The notes beneath the pieces are model-generated. The model saw only the letters and a program-made list of their open reading frames with translations, made no database searches and was not told the origin of the DNA. A DNA stretch of 64,000 nt from Cytobacillus oceanisediminis 2691 (lineage in GTDB: Bacteria > Bacillota > Bacilli > Bacillales > Cytobacillaceae). The stretch covers positions 94,172 through 158,171 of the forward strand of contig NZ_VEEP01000009.1 in assembly GCF_007678455.1 (NCBI RefSeq). The letters run 5' to 3'. Every line of letters begins with the position of its first letter. Position 1 is the stretch's first letter. A program made the position numbers and the translations under genes. Below are positions 46,007 to 54,617 of this stretch, piece after piece.

Positions 46007-47278
46007 ATGAATCATATTGAGAACTTGTTTCCAAAATCCGGGAGTCTTTCGGGTAAGAAAGATAAGGATACCAATGATGATCCTGTCAAAAATCAAAAAT
46101 GGGCGATCGTATCGATTGCATCCATACCACTTGTGATGACTCTTGGCAATTCAATGCTGATTCCTGTATTGCCTGTTATTGAAAAGCGAATGGGCATTTC
46201 TGCATTCCAATCAAGCCTGATCATTACTGTCTATTCAATAGTGGCAATCTTTTTAATCCCAATTGCCGGGTATTTATCTGACCATATCGGCCGAAAAAAA
46301 GTCATCATTCCGAGCCTGATCATTACTGGTATCGGGGGAATCATCTCGGGATGGGCCTCATGGCAAATGACCGACGGATATTGGATTGTTTTAATCGGCA
46401 GGGCTCTGCAGGGTGTGGGAGCAGCTGGAGCCTTCCCCATCGTATTGCCACTTGTCGGGGATATGTTCAAAAGCGATGATGAAGTCAGTGGTGTGCTTGG
46501 GGAAATTGAAACAGCCAATACACTTGGGAAGGTCCTTAGCCCAGTGCTGGGTTCATTCCTGGCAGGTTTCATATGGTTTATTCCTTTTTTCTCAATCCCG
46601 GTCTTCTGTGCAATTTCAATTATATTGATGATCTTTCTCGTTAAAAGTCCCAAAAAGAAGAATAAACCATTGCCTTTTAAGGATTTCATCAAAAAAGTAA
46701 AACTGATTTTTACTGAGAATGGACGTTGGCTGTATGCCATCTTTTTTATTGGTACAATTGTTATGTTTGTGCTTTTTGGAGTATTGTTTTACCTTTCCGA
46801 TATCCTTGAGAACAAGTATGGAATAAAGGATCTTAAGAAAGGGCTATTGCTTGCTCTGCCATTAGGGGCACTTTGCCTTTCATCTTTTATTACAGGTAAA
46901 ATCATTAAGAAAAATATGGTGCTGATGAAATGGATAACTTTTACCAGTTTGTTGATCCTTGGGATCGCAGTTATCCTGCTGAGCTTTTCTAAAGAATTGT
47001 GGTTTCTAATATCGATGTTCCTTTTTGCCGGGATTGGAATCGGTGCAAGCCTTCCTCCTCTTGATGCGCTAATCACTGAAAGTATCGAGAAGGAAGAAAG
47101 GGGCACGATTACCTCAATTTATAGTTCGATGAGGTTTATTGGCGTCGCAGCAGGACCTCCCATCATCGCTTTGATGATGAAGAATTCGAACAAACTCATT
47201 TTCATCACACTTGCATCATTAAGTATAGCAGCAGCTCTTGCCACTTTTCTGGCAATCAAACCGGATAAAAAGGCATAG
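46007..47278 (+). CDS. MFS efflux transporter
   Basis: A 423-residue major facilitator protein with an N-terminal soluble stretch (about 1-35) and twelve predicted helices. The loop 2-3 signature GYLSDHIGRKKVIIPS and the motif C-like LQGVGAAGAFPIVLP place it among drug:H+ antiporters. A second conserved region, FAGIGIGASLPPLDALITES, lies in the second half. The ribosome site is modest (AAAGGCAGG). Likely exports a toxic compound; the substrate cannot be inferred. Confidence 0.88.
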   Translation: MNHIENLFPKSGSLSGKKDKDTNDDPVKNQKWAIVSIASIPLVMTLGNSMLIPVLPVIEKRMGISAFQSSLIITVYSIVAIFLIPIAGYLSDHIGRKKVIIPSLIITGIGGIISGWASWQMTDGYWIVLIGRALQGVGAAGAFPIVLPLVGDMFKSDDEVSGVLGEIETANTLGKVLSPVLGSFLAGFIWFIPFFSIPVFCAISIILMIFLVKSPKKKNKPLPFKDFIKKVKLIFTENGRWLYAIFFIGTIVMFVLFGVLFYLSDILENKYGIKDLKKGLLLALPLGALCLSSFITGKIIKKNMVLMKWITFTSLLILGIAVILLSFSKELWFLISMFLFAGIGIGASLPPLDALITESIEKEERGTITSIYSSMRFIGVAAGPPIIALMMKNSNKLIFITLASLSIAAALATFLAIKPDKKA

Positions 47279-47280
47279 AG

Positions 47281-47312
47281 AAACGCATTGACCAGTGTCA
47301 ATGCGTTTTTTT
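47281..47312. terminator. Convergent terminator, MFS / hydrolase
   Basis: AAACGCATTGA / TCAATGCGTTT with CCAGTG loop and T-run. Confidence 0.9.
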
Positions 47313-48081
47313 ACAGCCTGGCAGCCTCTTTCAGCAAAAAACTAGTTATTTCCTTGTTAAAATCCTGCCACCTTTTTACAGGAACCTGATGTGAGACCTT
47401 TGGGATAATGGCTGTTTCGAAATGTTCAAGCTCTTTCTCATAGGTCCTAAGATGCTGGTTAATTAAATCTTTTGAACCATAGATCAGCAGTAAAGGAACT
47501 GACAGCGATTTAAGCCTTTCGACACAAGAATAGTTTAATGACTCGTAATAAAAGTGAAACCAGGTATTCATGTCTGTTTTCAACATATGCTCAATAAGTT
47601 CCGACCTGTATTCCGGATCGAAGGTATGGGCAGTTGCAATCGTTTTTGCCAGCGTTTTTGGAGAGCGTTTCACAAAGTACATTCCAAGCAAATGTTCATA
47701 CCTTAACGCAGGGGACTTTACTTCCGCAAAGCCACCAGACAAAATCAGGCCTTTAGTACGTTCTGGATAAGTCAGCGCGAATTCCTGGGCGATGCTGCCG
47801 CCAGAGGAGTATCCGCACAATATTACTTCCTCCAAGCCAATCCAGTCTGCGAGCTTCAGTACTTCTTCCGCGTACTTCTGGATTGTGACTCTTTCCGGCA
47901 CGGCTGTGGATTCTCCGTGACCGCTTAAGTCAGAGAAGATCAGTCTGAATCGTTCGCTTAATGGCCTCTGATAATGGAATACCTTTCTCCCCATACCCGG
48001 CGGATGGAGGAAGATGATTGGGACTCCTTCGCCCGCTTCTTCGTAAAAAATATCACCATAGTCTAATTTGCATACTGGCAT
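47311..48081 (-). CDS. Alpha/beta hydrolase
   Basis: A 256-residue alpha/beta hydrolase. The oxyanion region is FLHPPGMGRKVF, the nucleophile elbow GYSSGG (serine near 97), and the catalytic histidine lies in KVSHQVPVKRW near the C terminus. AAGGAG lies 11 nt before the ATG; a TTG two codons upstream has tighter spacing. The family covers esterases, C-C hydrolases and lactonases, so no substrate is assigned. Confidence 0.85.
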   Translation of the reverse strand: MPVCKLDYGDIFYEEAGEGVPIIFLHPPGMGRKVFHYQRPLSERFRLIFSDLSGHGESTAVPERVTIQKYAEEVLKLADWIGLEEVILCGYSSGGSIAQEFALTYPERTKGLILSGGFAEVKSPALRYEHLLGMYFVKRSPKTLAKTIATAHTFDPEYRSELIEHMLKTDMNTWFHFYYESLNYSCVERLKSLSVPLLLIYGSKDLINQHLRTYEKELEHFETAIIPKVSHQVPVKRWQDFNKEITSFLLKEAARL

Positions 48082-48171
48082 CGCCAATTCACTCCTTCAT
48101 ACACGGATTGAGATAACTTTCATAGTATAGCCATTTTGCAAATCTGCTCATGCATAAAGGATCATATAACC

Positions 48172-48200
48172 GTGACATTGCCAGCCTTGTATGGTATTCT
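48172..48200 (+). promoter_or_regulatory. Promoter of the antitoxin RNA
   Basis: GTGACA (48172-48177), 17 nt, extended -10 TGGTATTCT (TATTCT 48195-48200). Predicted start near 48207. Confidence 0.6.
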
Positions 48201-48206
48201 TGTATT

Positions 48207-48335
48207 GTAAAAATGTATAAAAAGGCCGCCGGTGTTGGCCCACCGGCAGCCATTGCAATAGCCGTTCCCATTGAGGATCGGACATGGATCTGCTGGACCT
48301 CTCACTCAATTTCGGTTAAGGGAGGTCTATTTTTT
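48207..48335 (+). ncRNA. Antisense antitoxin RNA of the holin-like toxin
   Basis: A predicted RNA of about 129 nt that ends in a terminator pairing GACCTC (near 48297) with GGAGGTC (48324-48330) and followed by eight T. Its last part is complementary to the end of the toxin ORF, and its 5' part to the toxin mRNA 3' region. This convergent overlap is the layout of txpA/RatA and bsrG/SR4. Ends are inferred from promoter and terminator only. Confidence 0.7.
48218..48245 (-). terminator. Terminator of the toxin mRNA
   Basis: Leftward GCCGGTG / CACCGGC hairpin with flanking GC pairs and TTTTTA. Toxin and antitoxin transcripts would overlap over about 115 nt. Confidence 0.75.
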
Positions 48336-48416
48336 TTGGCTGAACGTCAGCACTGCGAGGATGAGGCTGGCAAATGAAAACATTGCCATAAAGGTCTCGA
48401 ATACTGTCAAAGGCAT
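48327..48416 (-). CDS. Holin-like type I toxin peptide, 29 aa
   Basis: MPLTVFETFMAMFSFASLIL is followed by a short hydrophobic stretch and ends FSQKK: one membrane helix with a basic tail, as in the small putative holin-like toxins of Bacillus. AAGGGGGTG is directly before the ATG, and an upstream CCCC can pair with that GGGG, hiding the ribosome site in a hairpin as in other type I toxins. Overexpressed relatives depolarise the membrane. The antisense RNA on the other strand is the predicted antitoxin. Confidence 0.8.
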   Translation of the reverse strand: MPLTVFETFMAMFSFASLILAVLTFSQKK

Positions 48417-48470
48417 CACCCCCTTCCTCCGGGGTTCGCCGACCATCCAATAGATTTGACTATTGCTTCT

Positions 48471-48482
48471 CAAGTATAACAT
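48471..48482 (-). promoter_or_regulatory. Extended -10 promoter of the toxin
   Basis: Leftward TGTTATACT (TATACT 48473-48478) with a weak -35. The 5' part of the mRNA contains CAATAG / CTATTG, a small hairpin. Confidence 0.5.
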
Positions 48483-48584
48483 ACCCTCGTCCAAAACTAG
48501 AACACATGTTCTGTCGTTAACCAAAAATTAGGGCTAAGATACTAGATGATCAGGAATGACATCCATCCAGTATCCACCCTTTTA

Positions 48585-49385
48585 TTAATCTGTTATAAGC
48601 CTCGGTTTGCCAGGATCACAGCCAGGCTGTTTCATTGCCGTTGCTTCCGCCACTTTCGATAAGTAGTAACACTCTTCCCTAAACATATGGTCAGCCATAA
48701 GTGGCGCAAAACTGCCTAAAGCCTGTTCAGACAACCTAAGTTCTTTTAATTCATCAAGAAATCTCATGAACACCTTAATTTCCATAGAAACCTCATGGTT
48801 CATTCTTTCCAGGGCTGGAAAAGAGGCTAAATTTGTACGCAGATAACCAGTCAGCTCCACAGCTTTCAGGTAAAAATCTTCAAATTGCTTTACAAATTTC
48901 TCACTTGTAGCTTTCAAACGTTTTTCAACCTGGTCAATATTACTTTGGATCGCACCAGCATGACCAGCTGCATCAAGCAGCCAGACCGTATGGTGATGCA
49001 GTTCATGAAATACGGGCGGTACCTCTCCCCTTTTCAGATACTCAAGAACCCTTAGATATTCTTCGACCTCATTTACCATGTGATTGACAAAAGTAGGACC
49101 TAAATGGATTTTTACCTTTCCGGTCAGCATTTTTTCAATGAGCTCTAATTTAAATTTCCTGATTTTCTTCGCTTCTTCATCCGCTCTCATACTCAAATGG
49201 ATTAAGTCTGTTGTATCCACTCTCTGCAGCAGCCTATCAAAAGTATTGATGAAATACTTCGAGGAATCAATTTCTTCCTGTTCAATGGGAGCAAGTGCCT
49301 CGAACATGAATCTTCCATGATCCCCAAGAACCTGAAGCCAAAACCGATGCTCAAAAACAGCCGCCTCCTTGAAATCCCGATCCAT
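48585..49385 (-). CDS. DUF2935 family protein
   Basis: A 266-residue mostly helical protein. It starts MDRDFKEAAVFEHRFWLQVL after GAGGAGGGG; an upstream in-frame extension has no site. Histidine/glutamate-rich helices (EHRFWLQVLGDH, HELHHHTVWLLDAAGHAGA, MADHMFREECYY) recur in each half, consistent with DUF2935, whose two four-helix bundles may bind metal. Function is unknown. Confidence 0.8.
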   Translation of the reverse strand: MDRDFKEAAVFEHRFWLQVLGDHGRFMFEALAPIEQEEIDSSKYFINTFDRLLQRVDTTDLIHLSMRADEEAKKIRKFKLELIEKMLTGKVKIHLGPTFVNHMVNEVEEYLRVLEYLKRGEVPPVFHELHHHTVWLLDAAGHAGAIQSNIDQVEKRLKATSEKFVKQFEDFYLKAVELTGYLRTNLASFPALERMNHEVSMEIKVFMRFLDELKELRLSEQALGSFAPLMADHMFREECYYLSKVAEATAMKQPGCDPGKPRLITD

Positions 49386-49478
49386 TCCAGTCCCCTCCTC
49401 AAAAATGGTTTCATAAAAGCATATCTGTGTCCCATGTAAATTATTCATTCAACTACCCTAAACAAATCACAAATAAAA

Positions 49479-49505
49479 GGCCTGCAGATACTAAAATCTG
49501 CAGGC
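49479..49505 (-). terminator. Terminator of the fruRKA operon
   Basis: GGCCTGCAGAT / ATCTGCAGGCC with a 5-nt loop; TTTTATTT on the minus strand. Confidence 0.9.
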
Positions 49506-49511
49506 CAACTA

Positions 49512-51371
49512 TTATTTTGTTACGGGCTTTTTCAATAACCCAAGCAAGATTGCTGTGATTGCTGAGCCAATTAAAATCGCGGCCAGGTATAACAACCATC
49601 CGCCGTCCACAAGCGGAACTACGAACAAACCGCCATGAGGAGCTCTAAGTCCGATATTGAACATCATTGACAATCCGCCGGCTACTGCCGCTCCAGCCAT
49701 CGCGGATGGAATCACACGAAGCGGATCAGCGGCAGCAAATGGGATTGCACCTTCTGTGATGAAGGAAAGTCCCATGATATAATTCGCTTTTCCAGCATCT
49801 TGATCTTCTTTTGAGAATTTGTTCCTAAAGATTGTAGTCGCTAATGCAATTCCTAATGGCGGGACCATGCCAGCAGCCATAATGGCAGCCATTGGCTCAT
49901 ATACCCCGTTCGCAAGCAAGCCTGTTCCAAAAACATAGGCTGCCTTATTCACTGGTCCGCCCATGTCGAATGCCATCATTAGGCCAAGTACAATTCCAAG
50001 CAATACAGCATTGCCTGTCCCTAACCCTGACAGCCAGTCTGTAATAGCCTGGTTCAAGGCACCAACCGGTTTATTTACCAGGAATAACATAATGAATCCT
50101 GTAAGGGCAATTCCGAATAATGGATACAATAGGATTGTTTTAATCCCTTCCAGTGATGCTGGAAGGCTAGCGAATAATTTCTTCAGACCGAGAACGAGAT
50201 ATCCTGCGAGGAATCCAGCGACCAAACCGCCAAGGAAGCCGCCGCCCCCTGTTGCTGCAAGCACACCGCCAACCATACCAGGAGCAAATCCAGGTCTGTC
50301 AGCAATACTTAGAGCAATGAAACCAGCAAGAATAGGTACCAGCAATCCAAATGCTCCCGCTCCTCCGCCAATATCCATCAGGGCCTTGGCAATTGGATGA
50401 TAGGATGGATCCTCAGGATTGAAGGCATTATAGCCGAACATGAAGGAGATCGCGATCAGGATACCGCCTCCGACAACAAATGGAAGCATATTTGAAACAC
50501 CATTCATCAAATGCTTATAGATTCCGCCTCGGCTTTCTTTCTTTTCTGCCGGCGCATTGCCTGTCGACTTATAAAGTGGCGCATCCTTCATAACCGCTTT
50601 TTCAATCAGATCTTTTGGTCTGCGGATTCCGTCGGCAACTGGTACATCGATCAATGGCTTGCCTGTGAACCTTTCCATATCAACTTTTGTATCGGCAGCG
50701 ATAATGACAGCCTCTGCTCTTTCAATGTCTTCCGGCGTCAAGACATTTTTGGCGCCTCCTGACCCATTCGTTTCTACCTTGATGTCTACGCCCATTTCAG
50801 CCGCTTTCGCTTTTAACGAATCCGCTGCCATGTACGTGTGGGCAATACCCGTTGGGCAAGCAGTAACTGCGACGAGGTATTTTCTATTTCCCCCTACAGA
50901 TTTCTCTTCTTTTTCTTCCTGGTCATAACTGTCAATGATACCAATGACTTCATCGGCTGACTGTGCAGCCATCAGCTTCTCACGTGCATCTGCCTTCATT
51001 AAGATGGTCGAAAGTCGTGCCAGTGCCTCCAGATGTGTGTTATTTGCACCTTCCGGGGCTGCAATCATGAAAAATAGATGTGCTGGCTGCCCATCAAGAG
51101 ATTCATAGTCGATCCCTGACTCTGAGCGGCCAAATACGATGGCAGCGTCTTTCACAACTCGAGTTTTTGCGTGTGGTATAGCGATCCCATCCCCAACACC
51201 TGTTGTGCTTTGTTTTTCGCGATTCAAAATAGCTTCCTTGAATATCTCCTGGTCTGAGATTTTACCGGCTGCATCAAGTACCCCGACAAGTTCATTGACA
51301 GCATCGTGCTTTGATTTGGCAGTCATGGATAAAAGAATAGTTTCTCTTGTCAGCAATTCTGTGATTCTCAT
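49512..51371 (-). CDS. fruA: PTS fructose transporter EIIABC
   Basis: A 619-residue fusion that imports fructose and phosphorylates it to fructose 1-phosphate. Domains in order: EIIA with phospho-histidine H67 (GDGIAIPHAKT), EIIB with phospho-cysteine C172 (AVTACPTGIAHTYM), and membrane EIIC (about 290-615) with several helices. The start follows GAGGGGGAG; the frame extends 24 codons upstream into fruK. Third gene of the operon, 11 nt after fruK. Confidence 0.96.
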   Translation of the reverse strand: MRITELLTRETILLSMTAKSKHDAVNELVGVLDAAGKISDQEIFKEAILNREKQSTTGVGDGIAIPHAKTRVVKDAAIVFGRSESGIDYESLDGQPAHLFFMIAAPEGANNTHLEALARLSTILMKADAREKLMAAQSADEVIGIIDSYDQEEKEEKSVGGNRKYLVAVTACPTGIAHTYMAADSLKAKAAEMGVDIKVETNGSGGAKNVLTPEDIERAEAVIIAADTKVDMERFTGKPLIDVPVADGIRRPKDLIEKAVMKDAPLYKSTGNAPAEKKESRGGIYKHLMNGVSNMLPFVVGGGILIAISFMFGYNAFNPEDPSYHPIAKALMDIGGGAGAFGLLVPILAGFIALSIADRPGFAPGMVGGVLAATGGGGFLGGLVAGFLAGYLVLGLKKLFASLPASLEGIKTILLYPLFGIALTGFIMLFLVNKPVGALNQAITDWLSGLGTGNAVLLGIVLGLMMAFDMGGPVNKAAYVFGTGLLANGVYEPMAAIMAAGMVPPLGIALATTIFRNKFSKEDQDAGKANYIMGLSFITEGAIPFAAADPLRVIPSAMAGAAVAGGLSMMFNIGLRAPHGGLFVVPLVDGGWLLYLAAILIGSAITAILLGLLKKPVTK

Positions 51372-51382
51372 TGTTCTCCCCC

Positions 51383-52297
51383 TCACTGGTATTCGTGAAT
51401 TTTCACTTCTGGAAGAAGTGTCTCTATTTTTCCAGGTGTACATAGCCCGATTGAAAAGGCTGTTGCGCTGCCTGATGCCACACTGAAACGGAAAGCCTCT
51501 TTGCAGTCACTACTTTTTAAGAACTGTGCCATGAAGCCTGCCACCATCGAATCGCCTGCTCCCACAGAGCTTTTGACTTCCCCTTGTGGAACGGTCGCAT
51601 AAAAGGCTTCTGTTTCACTGATATAGACAGCACCCTTTTCAGCAAGAGAAACAATGACGTTTTTTGCTCCTGCCTCTACGAGTTTTTTTCCATATACAAT
51701 GGCATCCTCCGCTCCTGATATCTCTCTGTCGAAAAACTGTCCCAATTCGTGATGGTTTGGTTTAATCAGAAAAGGCTTATATTCGAGCACAGTTTTAAGC
51801 AAATCACCTTCTGCATCAATGACTACTTCTGCCCCGTTTTTTTTACAGATCCGGACGATATCCTGATAAATCGTTTGAGGCATGCTTGATGGAATACTTC
51901 CAGCAAGGATCAGATAATCATCTTTTCCAAGCTGTTGGATTTTTTCTTTCAATAATCCGATTGCAAGAGAGGATATTTCCGGGCCCCTTGCATTGATTTC
52001 GGTTTCTTTTCCGGCCTTCAGTTTGATATTGATTCTTGTATCTCCCTCGACTTTGACAAAGCCCGTATAAGTGCCTTCCCTATTGAGGAACTCTTCAACG
52101 TATTTGCCTGTAAAGCCTCCTAAAAAGCCAGTTGCTTTGCTCTCGATTCCTAGTGAGCGCAGGACCCTTGAAACATTGATGCCTTTTCCGCCAGGAAGTT
52201 TTGTTTCATGGGAAGTTCTATTTAAAGTTCCAAGTACAATCTCGCCTGCTTCGACGATATAATCGACAGATGGATTAAGTGTCAGCGTATAGATCAT
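51383..52297 (-). CDS. fruK: 1-phosphofructokinase
   Basis: A 304-residue PfkB-family sugar kinase converting fructose 1-phosphate to the 1,6-bisphosphate. Family signatures GGKGINVSRVL (about 36-46) and the catalytic GAGDSMVAGF are present. Its ATG overlaps the fruR stop by 4 nt, so it is translationally coupled. Confidence 0.96.
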   Translation of the reverse strand: MIYTLTLNPSVDYIVEAGEIVLGTLNRTSHETKLPGGKGINVSRVLRSLGIESKATGFLGGFTGKYVEEFLNREGTYTGFVKVEGDTRINIKLKAGKETEINARGPEISSLAIGLLKEKIQQLGKDDYLILAGSIPSSMPQTIYQDIVRICKKNGAEVVIDAEGDLLKTVLEYKPFLIKPNHHELGQFFDREISGAEDAIVYGKKLVEAGAKNVIVSLAEKGAVYISETEAFYATVPQGEVKSSVGAGDSMVAGFMAQFLKSSDCKEAFRFSVASGSATAFSIGLCTPGKIETLLPEVKIHEYQ

Positions 52298-53046
52298 GGT
52301 GTCACAACCTTTATTGAAGTTTTGCTGGTATATTGTCCTTTTGTCTCTTCCTCAAGAATATTGGTAATAATTCCAGCTTCATGCAAATCGGCTATTTTAG
52401 CAAAAGTGATTTCCGAGAATTTACTGTCATCTGCCAGTACATATGCTTCACGCGATAATGAAATCGCTTTGGATTTGATCATCGCTTCCTCCTGGTCAGG
52501 TGTTGTAAAGCCAGAATGAGGATGAATGCCATTAACCCCAAGGAAACATTTATCAAAACGGTATTGTTCCAGACTGGCCAATGCTCCTCTTCCAATCACT
52601 GCATTTGTCTTTGGCTTCGCATAACCTCCGATGACATAGGTTTCAATATTCCTTTCCATCAGGGCCGGCAAATGCATGAATCCGTTGGTAACAACTACTA
52701 TATCCTTCACAGGCAGGAAAGGGATCATTTCCTTGATTGTCGAGCCTGCATCCAGATAAATACTGTCGCCTTCTTCTACCAGACTTGCAGCATACTGGGC
52801 GATTTGCCTTTTTTCATGAAGGTTTTTGGAGGATTTCTCATTCATGCTTGGTTCTTGAAGTTTCCCCCTCAGTCTTGCAGCACCTCCATGTACCCTCTTC
52901 AGGAATTCACCCTCTTCAAGGACTGTCAGGTCCCGACGTATAGTGGACTCGGAAGCTTCTGTTATATCAACAAGTTCTTGAATTTTCACAATTGGTTTTT
53001 CTTTTATGAGCTGTAAGATGAGCTGGTGGCGCTCAGGTGTTAACAT
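52294..53046 (-). CDS. fruR: DeoR-family repressor of the fru operon
   Basis: A 250-residue regulator. The N-terminal winged helix contains TEASESTIRRDLTVLEEGEFLKRVHGGA, the classic DeoR signature. The C-terminal DeoRC sensor domain (about 75-235) has DAGSTIKEMIPFL and VVTNG, and probably senses fructose 1-phosphate. First gene of the operon, so autoregulated through the upstream repeats. Confidence 0.93.
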   Translation of the reverse strand: MLTPERHQLILQLIKEKPIVKIQELVDITEASESTIRRDLTVLEEGEFLKRVHGGAARLRGKLQEPSMNEKSSKNLHEKRQIAQYAASLVEEGDSIYLDAGSTIKEMIPFLPVKDIVVVTNGFMHLPALMERNIETYVIGGYAKPKTNAVIGRGALASLEQYRFDKCFLGVNGIHPHSGFTTPDQEEAMIKSKAISLSREAYVLADDSKFSEITFAKIADLHEAGIITNILEEETKGQYTSKTSIKVVTP

Positions 53047-53079
53047 GAGCCATTCCTCCTAAATTGCTTCGTAAGTCCA

Positions 53080-53164
53080 TCATAATGTAATCGATTTCAA
53101 AAATCAATCATTTTCTTTCAAAACCAATCAAAATTGAGCAGTTTCTCAAGATTATTGATTGGTT
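53080..53164 (-). promoter_or_regulatory. fru promoter, cre site and FruR-like operators
   Basis: Leftward -35 TTGATT (53102-53107), 16 nt, -10 TATGAT (53080-53085). TGTAATCGATTTCA (53087-53100, plus strand) in the spacer matches 12 of 14 cre positions. Upstream are repeated TGATTGATTT and TGATTGGTTT, and AACCAATCA (53122-53130) pairs with TGATTGGTT (53156-53164). These repeats are likely FruR sites. Confidence 0.65.
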
Positions 53165-53187
53165 CTGAATGTTTTCATAAAAATAAC

Positions 53188-53211
53188 CTCTTTTAAAAGA
53201 GGTTATAAACA
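53188..53211 (-). terminator. Terminator of the LysE remnant transcript
   Basis: ATAACCTCTTTT / AAAAGAGGTTAT palindrome with TTTTATG on the minus strand. Confidence 0.75.
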
Positions 53212-53221
53212 TATTATTTTA

Positions 53222-53596
53222 TTAAAATAAAGCTTTGATGCACTGGTAAGCACTGCTGATCGATATGTTGAATCCCGTGAGGAAGCATTTAAATAAAGAC
53301 TCTCTCCCGCTGCTGAAGGCAAGATGGATATCATTTGCCTTCAGCAAGCATTCAATGCCCGAATAAATGAGTACGAAACCGCCAAAAAACCACAGAAATA
53401 TTTGGATGAGAGGCATGTCCAAAAAATTCACAAGCCCAAGAAAGATAAGAAGAATTAAAATGGCATCAGCAATCATCGATCCTGTACCAACAATCCATGC
53501 ATGCCAGAACCCAATTTTGATTACCTTATCCAGCCTGGCTGAATTCACCGGGCCAATGACCAAGTTGTCGTCTTCCACCACAAATAAATTATGCAA
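53222..53596 (-). pseudogene. Truncated LysE-family transporter
   Basis: A 124-residue ORF aligning with the middle of the LysE protein encoded at 54896-55516. Matches run from IGPVN through DKVIKIGFWHAW, MIADAILIL, FLDMPLIQIFLWFFGGFVL and YSGIE. It lacks the first membrane helix (replaced by MHNLFVVEDDNL, a hydrophilic start) and diverges after NISIS, where the conserved NP motif should follow, so about half of the protein is missing. It looks like a decayed copy. No convincing ribosome site. Confidence 0.75.
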
Positions 53597-53701
53597 ATTT
53601 TATATGCGCAGGTTGAAAAATAATACAAATTGCACCAGATTTCCTAAAAATATAAATTGAAATCAATTATTTTTATGATATAATTCTTTTATAACTAATT
53701 C

Positions 53702-53785
53702 GCGGGTGTGGCGGAATCGGCAGACGCGCTAGATTCAGGTTCTAGTGGTGGCAACACCGTGGAGGTTCAAGTCCTCTCATCCGCA
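53702..53785 (+). tRNA. tRNA-Leu (anticodon CAG)
   Basis: A class II tRNA of about 84 nt. The acceptor stem pairs GCGGGTG (53702-53708) with CATCCGC (53778-53784), followed by discriminator A. The anticodon arm CTAGA-TTCAGGT-TCTAG gives anticodon CAG at 53736-53738, reading CUG codons. A long variable arm (TGGTGGCAACACCGT) and the GGTTCAAGTCC T-loop are present. CCA is not encoded. Confidence 0.97.
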
Positions 53786-53791
53786 TACAGA

Positions 53792-53821
53792 AAAGGTGCC
53801 TTTTAAGAGGGCACTTTTTTT
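53792..53821 (+). terminator. Terminator after tRNA-Leu
   Basis: AAAGGTGCC / GGCACTTTT with one G-T pair and a T-run. Confidence 0.8.
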
Positions 53822-53903
53822 GTGTTTTCAACCAGTTTTAAGTAAAGCTCGTTTGTGTGGTATATGATAAAGATTTGATTGACCATCCTGCGGAAGAGGG
53901 ATC

Positions 53904-54170
53904 TTGACTGCCTTGGCTCCTAAACCTTCAAACCTGTCAAAATCATGGGACTTTCTTGACAGCTTTAGCCCCTCTGCCTGCAAACCTGTCAAAATTATGG
54001 TGCTTTTTTGACAGCTTTAGATCCTCTGCCTGCAAACCTGTCAAAATTATGGTGCTTTTTTGACAGCTTTAGATCCTCTGCCTGCAAACCTGTCAAAATA
54101 CTAACCCTTTCTTGACAGCTTCACCTTCTCCACCTATAAAACTGTCAAATTAAAAGCGTTTTTCTGGCAG
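53904..54170. repeat. 52-bp tandem repeat array 2 (TTGACAG / CTGTCAA)
   Basis: TTGACA-type landmarks at 53904 (TTGACT), 53956, 54008, 54060, 54112 and 54164 (CTGGCA) give five units of exactly 52 bp. The conserved blocks TTGACAGCTTT and CAAACCTGTCAAAA are the same as in array 1. The variable blocks differ (TAGATCCTCTGCCTG here). The two central units are nearly identical, and the outer ones decay. It lies between tRNA-Leu and ydjO, in a 496-bp gap with no supported ORF. Confidence 0.97.
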
Positions 54171-54240
54171 CCTGGGCCACTACATCTCAAAGTCCTTCTG
54201 AATCAACTATATTATTGAGTTCGCTTCATCTTCCAGAATA

Positions 54241-54273
54241 AAAAAAACAGCCTGGATGAAACCCAGGCTGTTT
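54241..54273 (-). terminator. Terminator of the ydjO-like gene
   Basis: AAACAGCCTGG / CCAGGCTGTTT; T-run on the minus strand. Confidence 0.9.
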
Positions 54274-54283
54274 GTACCATTGG

Positions 54284-54499
54284 TTAACCGATCAGATTTT
54301 GACTATGGTTATTGACCACTTCGAGTACTTTGGTCGTTTCCTCCATATCACTTTTGCAAATCGGGCAAGCGGGGACATTGCTGCTTTTAAAGTTGTCACG
54401 AACCCAGCAATTGCAATCATCAGAAGTACATACCCATATTTTCGTTTCTGCTGTGACGATTTCTTCAGGCGGTTTTCTTCCAAATGCCAATTTCCTCAC
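54284..54499 (-). CDS. YdjO-like cold-inducible protein
   Basis: A 71-residue soluble protein with two cysteine pairs (VCTSDDCNCWVRDNF and ACPICKSDM) forming a probable zinc ribbon, and an acidic tail. Cysteine spacing and the C-x-W-(V/M)-R-x-N-F block match my memory of YdjO of B. subtilis. It is the only supported gene between the 52-bp array and the LysE gene. Function unknown. Confidence 0.75.
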   Translation of the reverse strand: MRKLAFGRKPPEEIVTAETKIWVCTSDDCNCWVRDNFKSSNVPACPICKSDMEETTKVLEVVNNHSQNLIG

Positions 54500-54617
54500 G
54501 CTCCTATCGTTTTAGTCACGGTTTTTTTTCTTAGATGCCTGTTTGCAGGATCCCGAAATTCATCCTGGAACCAACTCCATTCGAGAAAAACCTCATCATC
54601 GTTCGATTGATAAAAAA

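Noticed and set aside
48150-48453. Rightward ORFs over the toxin locus
   Set aside because: They coincide with the predicted antisense RNA and its terminator; no ribosome site supports translation.
54292-54483. Leftward 63-codon ORF overlapping ydjO
   Set aside because: Alternative frame of ydjO; the ydjO frame has the conserved cysteine pattern.
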